From Acidovorax sp. HDW3 (GTDB taxonomy: Bacteria; Pseudomonadota; Gammaproteobacteria; Burkholderiales; Burkholderiaceae_C): a stretch of 64,000 nt of DNA. Every line of letters begins with the position of its first letter. Within the stretch, counting starts at the first letter, position 1. Of this stretch, positions 35,193 through 44,102 are shown piece by piece. The stretch covers positions 1 to 64,000 of the forward strand of contig NZ_CP049885.1 of the NCBI RefSeq assembly GCF_011303755.1. The letters are read 5' to 3'. The notes under the pieces are model-generated. The model worked only from the letters and a program-made list of their open reading frames with translations, did not search any database and was not told the origin of the DNA. A program made the translations under genes and the position numbers.

Positions 35193-36004
35193 AAGTAGCC
35201 GCTATTCAGATGGTTTCTGGCCTGCAGCCCAATACCAATCAGCGTCAGGCGCTACAACTTTTAGAGCAAGCGCGGGACGCAGGCGCCGAGCTGGCGGTGC
35301 TGCCCGAGTACTTTGCCGAGATGGGCGCCGACGACGCGGCCCGTCTGCGCACAGCCGAGCCCCTGGGCTGCGGCCCGGTGCAGGACTTTCTGGCCGAGAC
35401 GGCGCAGCGCCTGGGGCTGTGGCTGGTCGGCGGCACGCTGGCGCTGCAGACCGATTGCGCAGCGCAAGTGAGCAACAGCACCTTGGTGTTCGACCCCAGC
35501 GGCCAGCGCGTGGCGCGCTACGACAAGATGCACTGCTTTGCCTTTGACAATGGCCGCGAGCGCTACGACGAGGCCCGCGTGGTGCGCGCCGGGCGCCAGC
35601 CGGTGACGCTGGACATCACGGCGCGCAGCGGCCGGCGCTGGCGTCTGGGCCTGTCGGTGTGCTACGACCTGCGCTTTCCCGAGCTGTACCGGCAGCTGTC
35701 CCTGGCCGGGGCCGAGCTGCTGCTGGTGCCCAGCGCCTTCACCTACACCACGGGCCAGGCGCACTGGGATTGCCTGCTGCGCGCGCGGGCGATTGAAAAC
35801 CAGGCCTACGTGCTGGCGCCGGCGCAGGGCGGGCAGCACGCCAATGGCCGGCGCACCTGGGGCCACAGCCTGTTGTGCGACCCCTGGGGTGAGGTGCTGG
35901 CGCAGCGGGTCGAGGGCGCGGGCCTGGTGCTGGGCACGCTCGATGCGCAGCTGCTGGCACGGGTGCGCCAGCAGCTGCCGGCGCTGGAGCACCGCGTCCT
36001 GTGA
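35189..36004 (+). CDS. Carbon-nitrogen hydrolase, Nit2-type (probable deaminated glutathione amidase)
   Basis: A 271-residue nitrilase-superfamily amidase with the complete Glu-Lys-Cys triad: LPEYFAEMG (Glu), YDKMHCF (Lys) and SVCYDLRFPE (Cys). The closest branch is Nit1/Nit2, which repairs deaminated glutathione or hydrolyses omega-amides; the exact substrate is inferred. ATGA overlap with yhdP and GTGA overlap with the following histidine kinase put it in the middle of a coupled operon. Confidence 0.88.
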   Translation: MKVAAIQMVSGLQPNTNQRQALQLLEQARDAGAELAVLPEYFAEMGADDAARLRTAEPLGCGPVQDFLAETAQRLGLWLVGGTLALQTDCAAQVSNSTLVFDPSGQRVARYDKMHCFAFDNGRERYDEARVVRAGRQPVTLDITARSGRRWRLGLSVCYDLRFPELYRQLSLAGAELLLVPSAFTYTTGQAHWDCLLRARAIENQAYVLAPAQGGQHANGRRTWGHSLLCDPWGEVLAQRVEGAGLVLGTLDAQLLARVRQQLPALEHRVL

Positions 36005-38037
36005 GCGCGCCCAGCCGTTGGCCCTGGCGTTCCTGGCGCCGCTGGTCTCTGTGGGGCCTGCTGGTGCTGCTGCTGGCGTGGATGTTGGCCACCCTGGTGT
36101 GGCTGGCGGCGCGCCATGAGAGCAACGAAATCCAGACCAGCCTCGAACGCGAGGCCGCCAGCGCCATCTCCGATCTGCGCTACGCCCTCGACCGCAACCA
36201 GCAAAGCCTGGAAGTGCTGGGCATGGGCGCGGCGCCGCTGGCGCTGTGGCAGAACCAGGCGACGGTGCTGCTGCGCGGCTCGCGCTCGCTGGTGCGCATC
36301 GAGGCGCGCGATACCCAGATGGGCCTGCTGGCGCAGGCGCAGTCGCCCTACCACCCGATTGATTGGGAGCCCAGCGCCCGGCTCGATCCGCACGGCGCCA
36401 TGGCCCAGGCTTGCGCCAACGCCCGCCGCCAGGGAATGCCGGCCTACGGCGGTAGCTACTTTCAGCCCTACAGCGGCAGCCAGGGGGCCGAGTTGCTCGA
36501 GCTGTGCCTGCCGCAGGTCGTGGCCGGCCAGGTGCAGGGTTTTACGGTGGCCACCTACGCGCTGCAGGACATGCTGGCCGACACCGTCAGCCACAGCCTG
36601 GCGGGCAATCAGGAAGTGTCGTTCACCGACCCCGACGGCACGCGCCTGGCGGTGGTCGGCGCCGCCAAACGCGGCGCGCGCCTGTTCAGCACGCAGCAGC
36701 TGCTCACACTCAGCGGCGCCTCGCTGGTGCTGCGCATGGACAGCTGGCAAAGTGCGCCGCAGCTGTTTCCCAACCTGCTCACGGCCCTGGTGGCGGCCAT
36801 GGGGCTGGCCTTGTCGGCGGTGGTGCTGCTGCTGGTGCGCGACAACCGCCGCCGCCTGCGCGCCGAGCAGGGCTTGGGCGAGGCGTTGGCTTTTCGCCAG
36901 GCGATGGAGGATTCGCTCGTTGCCGGCCTGCGCGCGCGCGACCTGCAGGGCCGCACCACCTACGTCAACCAGGCGTTTTGCGCCATGGTCGGCTACAGCG
37001 CGCAGGAGCTGATCGGGCACGATGGGCCGGCGCCCTATTGGCCACAGGAGCAGGCGCAGCGCTACTACCAGCGGCTGCAGGAGCCGCTGCGCGCCCGCAG
37101 TCTGCAAGAGGCGCGCGAGGGCTTTTCCGCCCAGTACCAGCACCGCGACGGGCGGCGCCTGGAGGTGCTGATTTTTGAAACCCCGCTGCGCAACGCCCAG
37201 GGCCAGCAGCAGGGTTGGATGAGCGCCATCCTCGACGTCAGCGAGCAGCGGCAAATGCAGGAGCAGTCGCGCGCGGCGCAGGAGCGGATGCAGGCCCAGG
37301 CGCACCTGGCCACATTGGGCGAAATGGCCTCGCTGCTCAGCCACGAGCTCAACCAGCCGCTGGCCGTGATCGCCAGCTACGCCACCGGCTCGCTCAACCT
37401 GCTCGCGCATGAGCCCCCGCCCGACGATTGCACCGCCCTGCGCCAGCAACTGCAGGATTTGCACGGCGCCATGCAGCGCATTGCCGACCAGGCCAGCCGC
37501 GCCGGGCGGGTGATGCTGGGCGTGCGCAACCTGGTGCGCCAGCGTGGTCAGGCGCGCGAGCGCGTGAGCGCTGCCGAACTGCTGGGGGCGGTGCTGCCGC
37601 TGATCCACCTGCAGGCGCGCGCCGGCGAGGTGCAACTTGTGAGCAGCGTCACCCCCGGCCTGGCGCCGGTGCTGTGCCAGCGCACCATGGTCGAGCAGGT
37701 GCTGCTGAACCTGGCGCGCAACGCCATCCAGGCGATGGAGGGTGTGCCGGCGGCGCAGCGCCAGCTGCAAATCCAGGTGCGCGCCATTCCCCGGGAAGAT
37801 ATGCTCGAATTTGCCGTCTGCGACAGCGGCCCGGGGATTGCCCCCGAGGTTGCCGCGCAGCTGTTCACGCCCTTTTTCACCACCCGCACCCAGGGCATGG
37901 GGCTGGGCCTGAACCTGTGCCGCACCGTGGTCGAGCAGCACGGTGGCACCATCGCTTTTACGGCCCGCCAGCCGCAAGGCAGTATCTTTACCTTTACCCT
38001 ACCGACCGGCGGTGAGTTGCCGCCGTCCCATGAATAA
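36001..38037 (+). CDS. PAS-containing sensor histidine kinase (DctB-like layout)
   Basis: A 678-residue inner-membrane sensor. Two hydrophobic helices (about residues 18-38 and 258-278) flank a periplasmic sensor of about 220 residues. A PAS domain follows (DLQGRTTYVNQAFCAMVGY), then HisKA with phospho-acceptor His448 (LLSHELNQPLAV). The ATPase domain has the N box NLARNAIQAM, CDSGPGIAPEVAAQLFTPFF and GMGLGLNLC. GTG 36001 overlaps the amidase stop. The response regulator follows immediately. The signal is unknown; the layout resembles DctB-type organic-acid sensors. Confidence 0.9.
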   Translation: MSAPSRWPWRSWRRWSLWGLLVLLLAWMLATLVWLAARHESNEIQTSLEREAASAISDLRYALDRNQQSLEVLGMGAAPLALWQNQATVLLRGSRSLVRIEARDTQMGLLAQAQSPYHPIDWEPSARLDPHGAMAQACANARRQGMPAYGGSYFQPYSGSQGAELLELCLPQVVAGQVQGFTVATYALQDMLADTVSHSLAGNQEVSFTDPDGTRLAVVGAAKRGARLFSTQQLLTLSGASLVLRMDSWQSAPQLFPNLLTALVAAMGLALSAVVLLLVRDNRRRLRAEQGLGEALAFRQAMEDSLVAGLRARDLQGRTTYVNQAFCAMVGYSAQELIGHDGPAPYWPQEQAQRYYQRLQEPLRARSLQEAREGFSAQYQHRDGRRLEVLIFETPLRNAQGQQQGWMSAILDVSEQRQMQEQSRAAQERMQAQAHLATLGEMASLLSHELNQPLAVIASYATGSLNLLAHEPPPDDCTALRQQLQDLHGAMQRIADQASRAGRVMLGVRNLVRQRGQARERVSAAELLGAVLPLIHLQARAGEVQLVSSVTPGLAPVLCQRTMVEQVLLNLARNAIQAMEGVPAAQRQLQIQVRAIPREDMLEFAVCDSGPGIAPEVAAQLFTPFFTTRTQGMGLGLNLCRTVVEQHGGTIAFTARQPQGSIFTFTLPTGGELPPSHE

Positions 38038-38056
38038 AGTCCGCGTGAGAGAGCCC

Positions 38057-38713
38057 ATGAACAATGCCACTGTTTTCATCGTCGATGACGACGCCGCCGT
38101 GCGCGAAGCCCTGGCTTGGCTGCTGCGTTCGCGCCGCCTGCACAGTGAAACCTTTGCCAGTGCCGAAGCCTTTGCCAGCGCCTTGCAAGAGCGCTGGCCG
38201 CTGGGGCACAGCGCCTGCCTGCTGCTCGACATCCGCATGGGCGGCATGAGCGGCCTGACGTTGTTTGACCAGCTGCTGGCGCAAGATCGTCTGGCGGGGC
38301 TGCCGGTGATTTTCCTCACCGGCCATGCCGACGTGCGCACGGCAGTCGATACCGTCAAGCGCGGCGCGTTTGATTTTTTTGAAAAGCCGTTCTCCGACAA
38401 CGCCCTGGTCGATCGCATCGAGCAGGCGCTGGCGCTATCGTCCCAGGCCCTGGTGGCGCAGCAGGCCGAGGCGCAGCTGGAGCTGCGCCTGAAGGAGCTG
38501 ACCGACCGCGAGCGCGACGTCATGGCGCTGGTGGTGGCCGCGCTGCCCAACAAGCTCATTGCCGACCAGCTGGGCATCAGCGTACGCACGGTGGAGGTGC
38601 ACCGCGCGCGCGTGTTCGACAAGATGCAGGTCAAGTCGGCCGTGGAGCTGGCCAACTTGCTGCGCGGCGCCGAGGGCGCAGACGATCAGCCGCGCGGGCG
38701 CTCGCCGACGTAA
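38057..38713 (+). CDS. FixJ/NarL-type response regulator
   Basis: A 218-residue regulator with a receiver domain (FIVDDD, phospho-acceptor Asp58 in LLLDIRMGGMSG, FLTGHADV, FFEKPF) and a LuxR-type helix-turn-helix (LTDRERDVMALVV, SVRTVEVHRARVFDKM). I chose ATG 38057, preceded by GAGAGAG; ATG 38030, which overlaps the kinase stop, is an alternative that adds nine residues. It is the partner of the upstream kinase. Its 3' end overlaps the convergent OmpA-family gene by 28 bases. Confidence 0.92.
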   Translation: MNNATVFIVDDDAAVREALAWLLRSRRLHSETFASAEAFASALQERWPLGHSACLLLDIRMGGMSGLTLFDQLLAQDRLAGLPVIFLTGHADVRTAVDTVKRGAFDFFEKPFSDNALVDRIEQALALSSQALVAQQAEAQLELRLKELTDRERDVMALVVAALPNKLIADQLGISVRTVEVHRARVFDKMQVKSAVELANLLRGAEGADDQPRGRSPT

Positions 38714-39339
38714 ATCTCCACGCGCCGGTTGCGCGCGCGCCCGTCGGCGCTGTCGTTGCTGGCGATGGGCTGGTGCGAGCCCCGGCCCTCCACCCAGATG
38801 CGCGCGCCGCTGACGCCGCGCATGGTCAGAAAATTGCGCGCACTCTCGGCGCGCGCCAGCGACAGCGGGTTGTTCACGGCGTCGCTGCCGGTGCTGTCGG
38901 TGTGGCCGACGATGCGCACCTCGGCGTTGGGGTTGTTGCGCAGGCCCTCGGCAAAGCGCTCCAGGATGGGGGCGAAGTTCGATTTGATGTCGGCGCGGCC
39001 GGTATCGAACGAAATATCGCTCGGAATATCGAGCCTGAGCTGGTTGTCTGCCGTCTGCATCACGCCCACGCCAGTGCCGCGCGTGGCCTGCTCCATGTCG
39101 CGGCGCTGCTGCTCCATGTGCTGCGACCAGATGTAGGTGCCCAGGGCGCCCACGCCCGCACCCAGTACCGCGCCGGTACCAACGCTGCCGCCCGTGGCGG
39201 CGCCGACCACGGCGCCAGCGACGGCGCCGACACCGGCGCCGGTGGCCGTGCGGCGTTGGGTGTCAGACATATTGGCGCAGCCCGCCAGCAGCAAGGCGGC
39301 GCCAGCCAGGGCCAGGGTAGAGCGGTGCAAAGTACGCAT
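38686..39339 (-). CDS. OmpA-family lipoprotein with glycine-zipper
   Basis: A 217-residue outer-membrane lipoprotein. The signal peptide ends in the lipobox LLAGC. A glycine-zipper follows (ATGAGVGAVAGAVVGAATGG), then an OmpA/MotB peptidoglycan-binding domain (GHTDSTGSDAVNNPLSLARA, GRGSHQPIASNDSADGRARN, RRVEIYV). It resembles YiaD/Pal-like envelope proteins. ATG 39339 gives MRTLHRST; open sequence further upstream is not coding. It is divergent from mltA and overlaps the response regulator tail-to-tail. Confidence 0.9.
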   Translation of the reverse strand: MRTLHRSTLALAGAALLLAGCANMSDTQRRTATGAGVGAVAGAVVGAATGGSVGTGAVLGAGVGALGTYIWSQHMEQQRRDMEQATRGTGVGVMQTADNQLRLDIPSDISFDTGRADIKSNFAPILERFAEGLRNNPNAEVRIVGHTDSTGSDAVNNPLSLARAESARNFLTMRGVSGARIWVEGRGSHQPIASNDSADGRARNRRVEIYVGERPRG

Positions 39340-39463
39340 GGTCAATCTCCCGATGAAAAAAAGAGGGGGGGGTGAATGGCGCATTATTACGGCCAGCGCC
39401 CGGGGCTGCGGACGCTGCGTCCGTACCCATGAGGCTTGGCTGCCATCGCGCACAATCCGGGGC

Positions 39464-40585
39464 ATGAAAACCGTCTCTGTGCGCCTGCTGTGCACGGCGC
39501 TGCTCGGCGCCTTGCTTGCCGCCTGCTCCACACCACCGTCGCCCCCCCCCGTTGTCAGCCCGCCGGCGCCGGTGGTTCCGTCGGCCGCAGCCTTGCCCAC
39601 GCCGGGCCAGGGCAAGGCGCGCTGGGTGGCGGTGGGTTGGAGCGAGCTGCCCGGCTTTGCCAGCGACGATCTGCACGACGCCTGGAACGCCTGGCTCAAA
39701 AGCTGCGAGCGCCCGGCGCCGGCCTTCGCCCCGCTGTGCCCCGAGGTGCGCCGCCTATCCATCGCTGGCGACGCAGAGCAGCGCGCCTGGCTGCAGGCGC
39801 GCCTGCAGCCCTACCGCGTCGAGGCCGCCGACGGCAACCCCGACGGTCTGCTCACCAGCTACTACGAGCCGCTGCTGGACGCTGCACGCCAGCCCGGCAA
39901 CGGCTTTGGCGTGCCCCTGTACCGCCCGCCTGCCATGGCGCGCAAGCCCTGGTACACGCGCCAGCAGATCGACACCCTGCCCGAGGCCCAGGCGCAGCTG
40001 GCCGGGCGCGCCATCGCCTGGCTGCGCGACCCGATCGACGCCCTGGTGCTGCACATCCAGGGCTCGGGGCGGCTGCGCATCACCGAGGCTGACGGCAGCC
40101 AGCGCCTGGTGCGCCTGGCCTTTGCCGGCACCAACGACCACCCCTACCAGAGCGTGGGCCGCTGGCTGCTCGACCAGGGGGCGACGCGCGATGCCTCCTG
40201 GCCCGGCATCAAGGCCTGGCTGGCGGCGAACCCGCAGCGGGTGAACGAGCTGCTGTGGAGCAACCCGCGCTATGTCTTCTTCCGCGAAGAGCCGCTCGAT
40301 GGTCTGGATGCCGCCTTTGGCCCCAAGGGCGCGCAAGGCGTGGCGCTGACGCCGGGGCGCTCGATTGCGGTCGATCGCCACAGCATTCCGTACGGCACGC
40401 CGGTGTGGCTGGCATCGAGCGGGCCGCAGGTGCAGCTGGCGCGCCTGGTGCAGGCGCAGGATACCGGCAGCGCCATCGTCGGCGCGGTGCGCGCCGATTA
40501 CTTCGCCGGCTGGGGGCCCGAGGCGGGTGAATTCGCCGGACGCCTCAAGCAGGGGCTGCGCCTGTGGGTGTTATGGCCACGGTAA
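39464..40585 (+). CDS. mltA: Membrane-bound lytic murein transglycosylase A
   Basis: MltA cleaves peptidoglycan to form anhydromuropeptides. The 373-residue lipoprotein has the lipobox LLAAC, a Pro-rich linker, the MltA domain (GLLTSYYEPLL, LHIQGSGRLRI) and the 3D domain with the catalytic Asp region (QDTGSAIVGAVRADYFAGWG). A CACAAT -10-like hexamer lies at about 39450-39455. The next gene on the same strand is yajC, about 200 bases on. Confidence 0.93.
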   Translation: MKTVSVRLLCTALLGALLAACSTPPSPPPVVSPPAPVVPSAAALPTPGQGKARWVAVGWSELPGFASDDLHDAWNAWLKSCERPAPAFAPLCPEVRRLSIAGDAEQRAWLQARLQPYRVEAADGNPDGLLTSYYEPLLDAARQPGNGFGVPLYRPPAMARKPWYTRQQIDTLPEAQAQLAGRAIAWLRDPIDALVLHIQGSGRLRITEADGSQRLVRLAFAGTNDHPYQSVGRWLLDQGATRDASWPGIKAWLAANPQRVNELLWSNPRYVFFREEPLDGLDAAFGPKGAQGVALTPGRSIAVDRHSIPYGTPVWLASSGPQVQLARLVQAQDTGSAIVGAVRADYFAGWGPEAGEFAGRLKQGLRLWVLWPR

Positions 40586-40591
40586 TGCTAT

Positions 40592-40639
40592 AAAAAATAT
40601 AGCTGTTCGCGCTTTGTGTGTAAGCCTTCGGGCCTGTTT
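40592..40639 (+). repeat. Dispersed palindromic repeat after mltA, copy 8
   Basis: AAAAAATATAGCTGTTCGCG is followed by CTTTGTGTGTAAGCCTTCGG and GCCTGTTT. It has diverged more in the hairpin than other copies. Confidence 0.75.
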
Positions 40640-40704
40640 CTATGCCTTAAATAGCCCTTGAAGATGGGCCTGGTACCGCTCCCGGACAGGGAACTGACGC
40701 CGCA

Positions 40705-40710
40705 TACAAT
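40705..40710 (+). promoter_or_regulatory. Candidate -10 element for yajC-secD-secF
   Basis: TACAAT lies 79 bases upstream of the yajC start in the gap after mltA. No good -35 was found at the usual distance, so this is tentative. Confidence 0.3.
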
Positions 40711-40788
40711 GCTCTGTTGTCCTGCCTGCAGCCTTGCTGGTTGCCGGCGGTTTTGCGAATTTTCACAACCGTTGTGGAGTTTTTCCCC

Positions 40789-41124
40789 GTGTTTATTTCT
40801 TCCGCTTTTGCCCAGACCGCCCCTGCAGCTGCCGCCGGCAGTGGCGACATGATGAGCCAGCTCACCGGCATGTTGCCGCTGGTGCTGATGTTCGTGGTGC
40901 TGTACTTCGTCATGATCCGTCCGCAGATGAAGCGCCAGAAAGAGCACAAGGCCATGATCGACGCCCTGGCCAAGGGCGACGAGGTGGCGACTGCCGGTGG
41001 CCTGCTGGGCACCGTCACGCGCATTGCCGAAGGCACGGTGCACGTGCAGGTCGCCCAGGGCGTCGAAGTGCAGCTGCAGCGCAGCGCCGTCACCCAGGTG
41101 TTGCCCAAAGGCAGCCTGAAGTAA
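40789..41124 (+). CDS. yajC: Preprotein translocase subunit YajC
   Basis: A 111-residue single-span membrane protein associated with SecDF. The membrane helix (LPLVLMFVVLYFVMI) is followed by RPQMKRQKEH and a YajC beta domain (LAKGDEVATAGGLLGTV). GTG 40789 was chosen because GGAG lies at 40776-40779 and the protein then starts MFISSAFAQ, as in relatives. secD and secF follow. Confidence 0.93.
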   Translation: MFISSAFAQTAPAAAAGSGDMMSQLTGMLPLVLMFVVLYFVMIRPQMKRQKEHKAMIDALAKGDEVATAGGLLGTVTRIAEGTVHVQVAQGVEVQLQRSAVTQVLPKGSLK

Positions 41125-41215
41125 GTCGTAAATTGTTTTTCCCGGGGCGGCCTGCCCGCCCCTGGCTACCTTGCCATTGTTGACACTGCTTGTTCAGTGA
41201 GCTGAGAGCGCCATC

Positions 41216-43117
41216 ATGAACCGTTATCCGGTCTGGAAGTACGCGATCCTCGTCATCGCGCTGCTTGTGGGTGCGCTGTACACCCTGCCCAATTTCTTCG
41301 GCGAGGCACCGGCGGTGCAAGTCTCGTCGGCCAAAGCCACCATCAAGGTCGATCAGGCGCTGCTCGGGCGCGTCGAAGCCGCGCTGCAAGAGGCTGGTAT
41401 CACGCCCGACGGCATCACGTTTGATGGCAACTCGGTGCGCGCGCGCTTTGCCACGCCCGACATCCAGCTCAAGGCCAAGGATGTGGTGCAAAAAGCCCTG
41501 GTGCCCGACGCCAGCGACCCGCCCTACATCGTCGCTCTGGGCCTGGTCTCGCGCTCGCCCGACTGGCTCAAGGCCATTCATGCACAGCCCATGTTCCTGG
41601 GCCTGGACCTGCGCGGCGGCGTGCACTTCATGCTGCAAGTCGATATGCAGGCGGCCTTGACCAAGAAGGCCGACTCCTATGCCGGCGATCTGCGTTCGAG
41701 CCTGCGCGAGAAGAACATCCGCCACGGCGGCATCAGCCGCGACGGCCAGGCAGTGGAAATCAAGCTGCGCGACGAAGCCCAGCTCACCGCCACGCGCAAC
41801 CTGATCGCCGACCAGTTCCCCGATCTGCTGGCCACCAGCAGCCCCGACGGCGACGGCTTCAAGCTGCGCGCGGCCATCAAGCCCGAGGCCCTGCGCAAGG
41901 TGCAGGAGCAGGCGCTCAAGCAGAACATGGTGACGCTGCACAACCGCATCAACGAGCTGGGCGTGGCCGAACCCGTGATCCAGCAGCAGGGGCTTGACCG
42001 CATCGTCGTGCAGCTGCCGGGCGTGCAGGACACGGCCAAGGCCAAGGACATCCTGGGGCGCACGGCGACGCTGGAAGTGCGCATGGTCGATGAATCGACC
42101 GAGGCGCGCTCGGCCGAGCTCGGCAGCGGCCCGGTGCCGTTTGGCGATGAAAAATACCTCGACCGCAACGGCATGGCCGTGATCGTGAAAAAACAGGTCG
42201 TGCTCACGGGTGAGAACCTGACCGATGCCCAGCCCGGCTTTGACAGCCAGACGCAGGAGCCGACCGTGAACCTGGTGCTCGACGCCAAGGGCTCGCGCAT
42301 CTTCAAGGACATCACGCGCGACAACATCGGCAAGCGCATGGCCATCGTGCTCTTTGAAAAGGGCAAGGGCGAGGTCGTGACGGCGCCGGTGATCCGCTCG
42401 GAAATCGGTGGTGGCCGCGTGCAAATCTCGGGCCGCATGACCACTGCCGAAGCCAACGATACGGCGCTGTTGCTGCGCGCCGGCTCACTCGCCGCGCCGA
42501 TGGAGATCATCGAGGAATACACCATCGGCCCGAGCCTGGGCGCCGACAACATCCAACGCGGCATCCACTCCGTGGTCTGGGGCATGGTCGCCATTGCAGC
42601 CTTCATGTGCGTGTACTACATGCTGTTTGGCGTGTTTTCCACCATCGCCTTATCGGTCAACGTGCTGATGTTGCTGGCGATTTTGTCCATGCTGCAGGCG
42701 ACGCTGACCCTGCCCGGCATCGCCGCCATGGCGCTGGCGCTGGGCGTGGCGATTGACTCGAACGTGCTCATCAACGAGCGCATCCGCGAGGAGCTGCGCG
42801 CCGGCGTCTCGCCGCAAGCGGCGATTGCCGCCGGCTACGAGCGTGCCTGGGCCACCATCCTGGACTCGAACGTGACCACGCTGATCGCCGGCCTGGCGCT
42901 GCTGGCCTTCGGCTCCGGCCCGGTGCGCGGCTTTGCCGTGGTGCACTGCATTGGCATTCTCACCAGCATGTTCTCGGCCGTGTTCTTCTCGCGCGGCCTG
43001 GTCAACCTCTGGTACGGCAGCCGCAAAAAGCTCAAGAGCCTGGCTATCGGCCAGGTCTGGAAGCCCGCAGAGGGCACGGGTGTGCGTTCGGTCGCTGCGC
43101 GTGGCGACAATCCATAA
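41216..43117 (+). CDS. secD: Protein translocase subunit SecD
   Basis: SecD forms with SecF the proton-driven complex that helps pull proteins across the inner membrane. The 633-residue protein has the N-terminal helix, the P1 head domain (LGLDLRGGVHFMLQVDM, GVAEPVIQQQGLDRIVVQLPG) and five C-terminal helices with the conserved GIAAMALALGVAIDSNVLINERI. GAGAG lies shortly before the ATG. secF follows 12 bases on. Confidence 0.97.
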   Translation: MNRYPVWKYAILVIALLVGALYTLPNFFGEAPAVQVSSAKATIKVDQALLGRVEAALQEAGITPDGITFDGNSVRARFATPDIQLKAKDVVQKALVPDASDPPYIVALGLVSRSPDWLKAIHAQPMFLGLDLRGGVHFMLQVDMQAALTKKADSYAGDLRSSLREKNIRHGGISRDGQAVEIKLRDEAQLTATRNLIADQFPDLLATSSPDGDGFKLRAAIKPEALRKVQEQALKQNMVTLHNRINELGVAEPVIQQQGLDRIVVQLPGVQDTAKAKDILGRTATLEVRMVDESTEARSAELGSGPVPFGDEKYLDRNGMAVIVKKQVVLTGENLTDAQPGFDSQTQEPTVNLVLDAKGSRIFKDITRDNIGKRMAIVLFEKGKGEVVTAPVIRSEIGGGRVQISGRMTTAEANDTALLLRAGSLAAPMEIIEEYTIGPSLGADNIQRGIHSVVWGMVAIAAFMCVYYMLFGVFSTIALSVNVLMLLAILSMLQATLTLPGIAAMALALGVAIDSNVLINERIREELRAGVSPQAAIAAGYERAWATILDSNVTTLIAGLALLAFGSGPVRGFAVVHCIGILTSMFSAVFFSRGLVNLWYGSRKKLKSLAIGQVWKPAEGTGVRSVAARGDNP

Positions 43118-43129
43118 GGAGGAAAAGTC

Positions 43130-44083
43130 ATGGAATTTTTCCGCATCAAAAAAGACATCCCGTTCATGAAATACGCGTTGGTGCTCAACGCGATTTCCTT
43201 CATCACCTTCGCCCTGGCGGTGTTTTTCCTGGTCACGCGTGGCTTGCACCTGTCGGTGGAGTTCACCGGTGGCACGGTGATGGAAGTGGCCTACCAGCAG
43301 ACGGCCGACATTGGCAAGGTGCGCGAGACCGTCGCCGGCCTGGGCTATCAGGACGTGGTGGTGCAGAACTTCGGCACCTCGCGCGACGTCATGATCCGCC
43401 TGCCGGTGCAAAAAGGCGTGACCTCGGCGCAGCAAAGTGAGCAGGTGCTCTCGGCCCTCAAAAGCCAGGACGCCGAAGTTACCCTGCGGCGCACCGAGTT
43501 CGTCGGCCCGCAGGTGGGCGAGGAACTGGTGCACGGCGGCCTGATGGCGCTGGGCATGGTGGTGCTGGGCATCGTCATCTACCTGGCGCTGCGCTTTGAG
43601 TGGAAGTTCGGCGTCGCCGCCATCATCGCCAACCTGCACGACGTGGTCATCATCCTGGGCTTCTTCGCCTTCTTCCAGTGGGAGTTCTCGCTCTCGGTGC
43701 TGGCCGGCGTGCTGGCGGTGCTGGGATATTCGGTGAACGAATCGGTGGTGATTTTTGACCGGATCCGCGAGGCGTTCCGTAAATTCCGCAAGCTCTCCAC
43801 TTCCGAGGTGATCGACCACGCCATCACCTCCACCATGAGCCGCACCATCATCACCCACGCCTCGACCGAGGCCATGGTGCTGTCCATGTTCTTTTTCGGT
43901 GGCCCGAGCCTGCACTACTTTGCGCTGGCGCTGACCATTGGCATTCTGTTCGGCATCTATTCCTCGGTGTTCGTGGCGGCGGCCATTGCCATGTGGCTGG
44001 GCGTCAAGCGTGAAGACCTGGTCAAGGTCAGCAAAAAGGAAGAGGGCGACCCGAACGATCCCAACAGCGGTGCCACGGTTTGA
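43130..44083 (+). CDS. secF: Protein translocase subunit SecF
   Basis: The 317-residue partner of SecD, with six membrane helices. Typical motifs are HLSVEFTGGTVMEV, TSRDVMIRLP, LGYSVNESVVIFDRIREAFRK and the C-terminal FALALTIGILFGIYSSVFVA. AAGGAGG (43116-43122) precedes the ATG. It ends the yajC-secD-secF operon. Confidence 0.97.
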   Translation: MEFFRIKKDIPFMKYALVLNAISFITFALAVFFLVTRGLHLSVEFTGGTVMEVAYQQTADIGKVRETVAGLGYQDVVVQNFGTSRDVMIRLPVQKGVTSAQQSEQVLSALKSQDAEVTLRRTEFVGPQVGEELVHGGLMALGMVVLGIVIYLALRFEWKFGVAAIIANLHDVVIILGFFAFFQWEFSLSVLAGVLAVLGYSVNESVVIFDRIREAFRKFRKLSTSEVIDHAITSTMSRTIITHASTEAMVLSMFFFGGPSLHYFALALTIGILFGIYSSVFVAAAIAMWLGVKREDLVKVSKKEEGDPNDPNSGATV

Positions 44084-44102
44084 GCCGCTAAGATGACGGG
44101 CT

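Noticed and set aside
35197-35270. Possible decayed repeat copy at the 5' end of the amidase gene
   Set aside because: Only scattered matches (GTAGC, ACGCT); the encoded N-terminus is normal for the nitrilase family.
41146-41165. Hairpin between yajC and secD considered as a terminator
   Set aside because: The GGGGCGG/CCGCCCC stem has no T tract on either strand, and yajC-secD-secF is a known operon.
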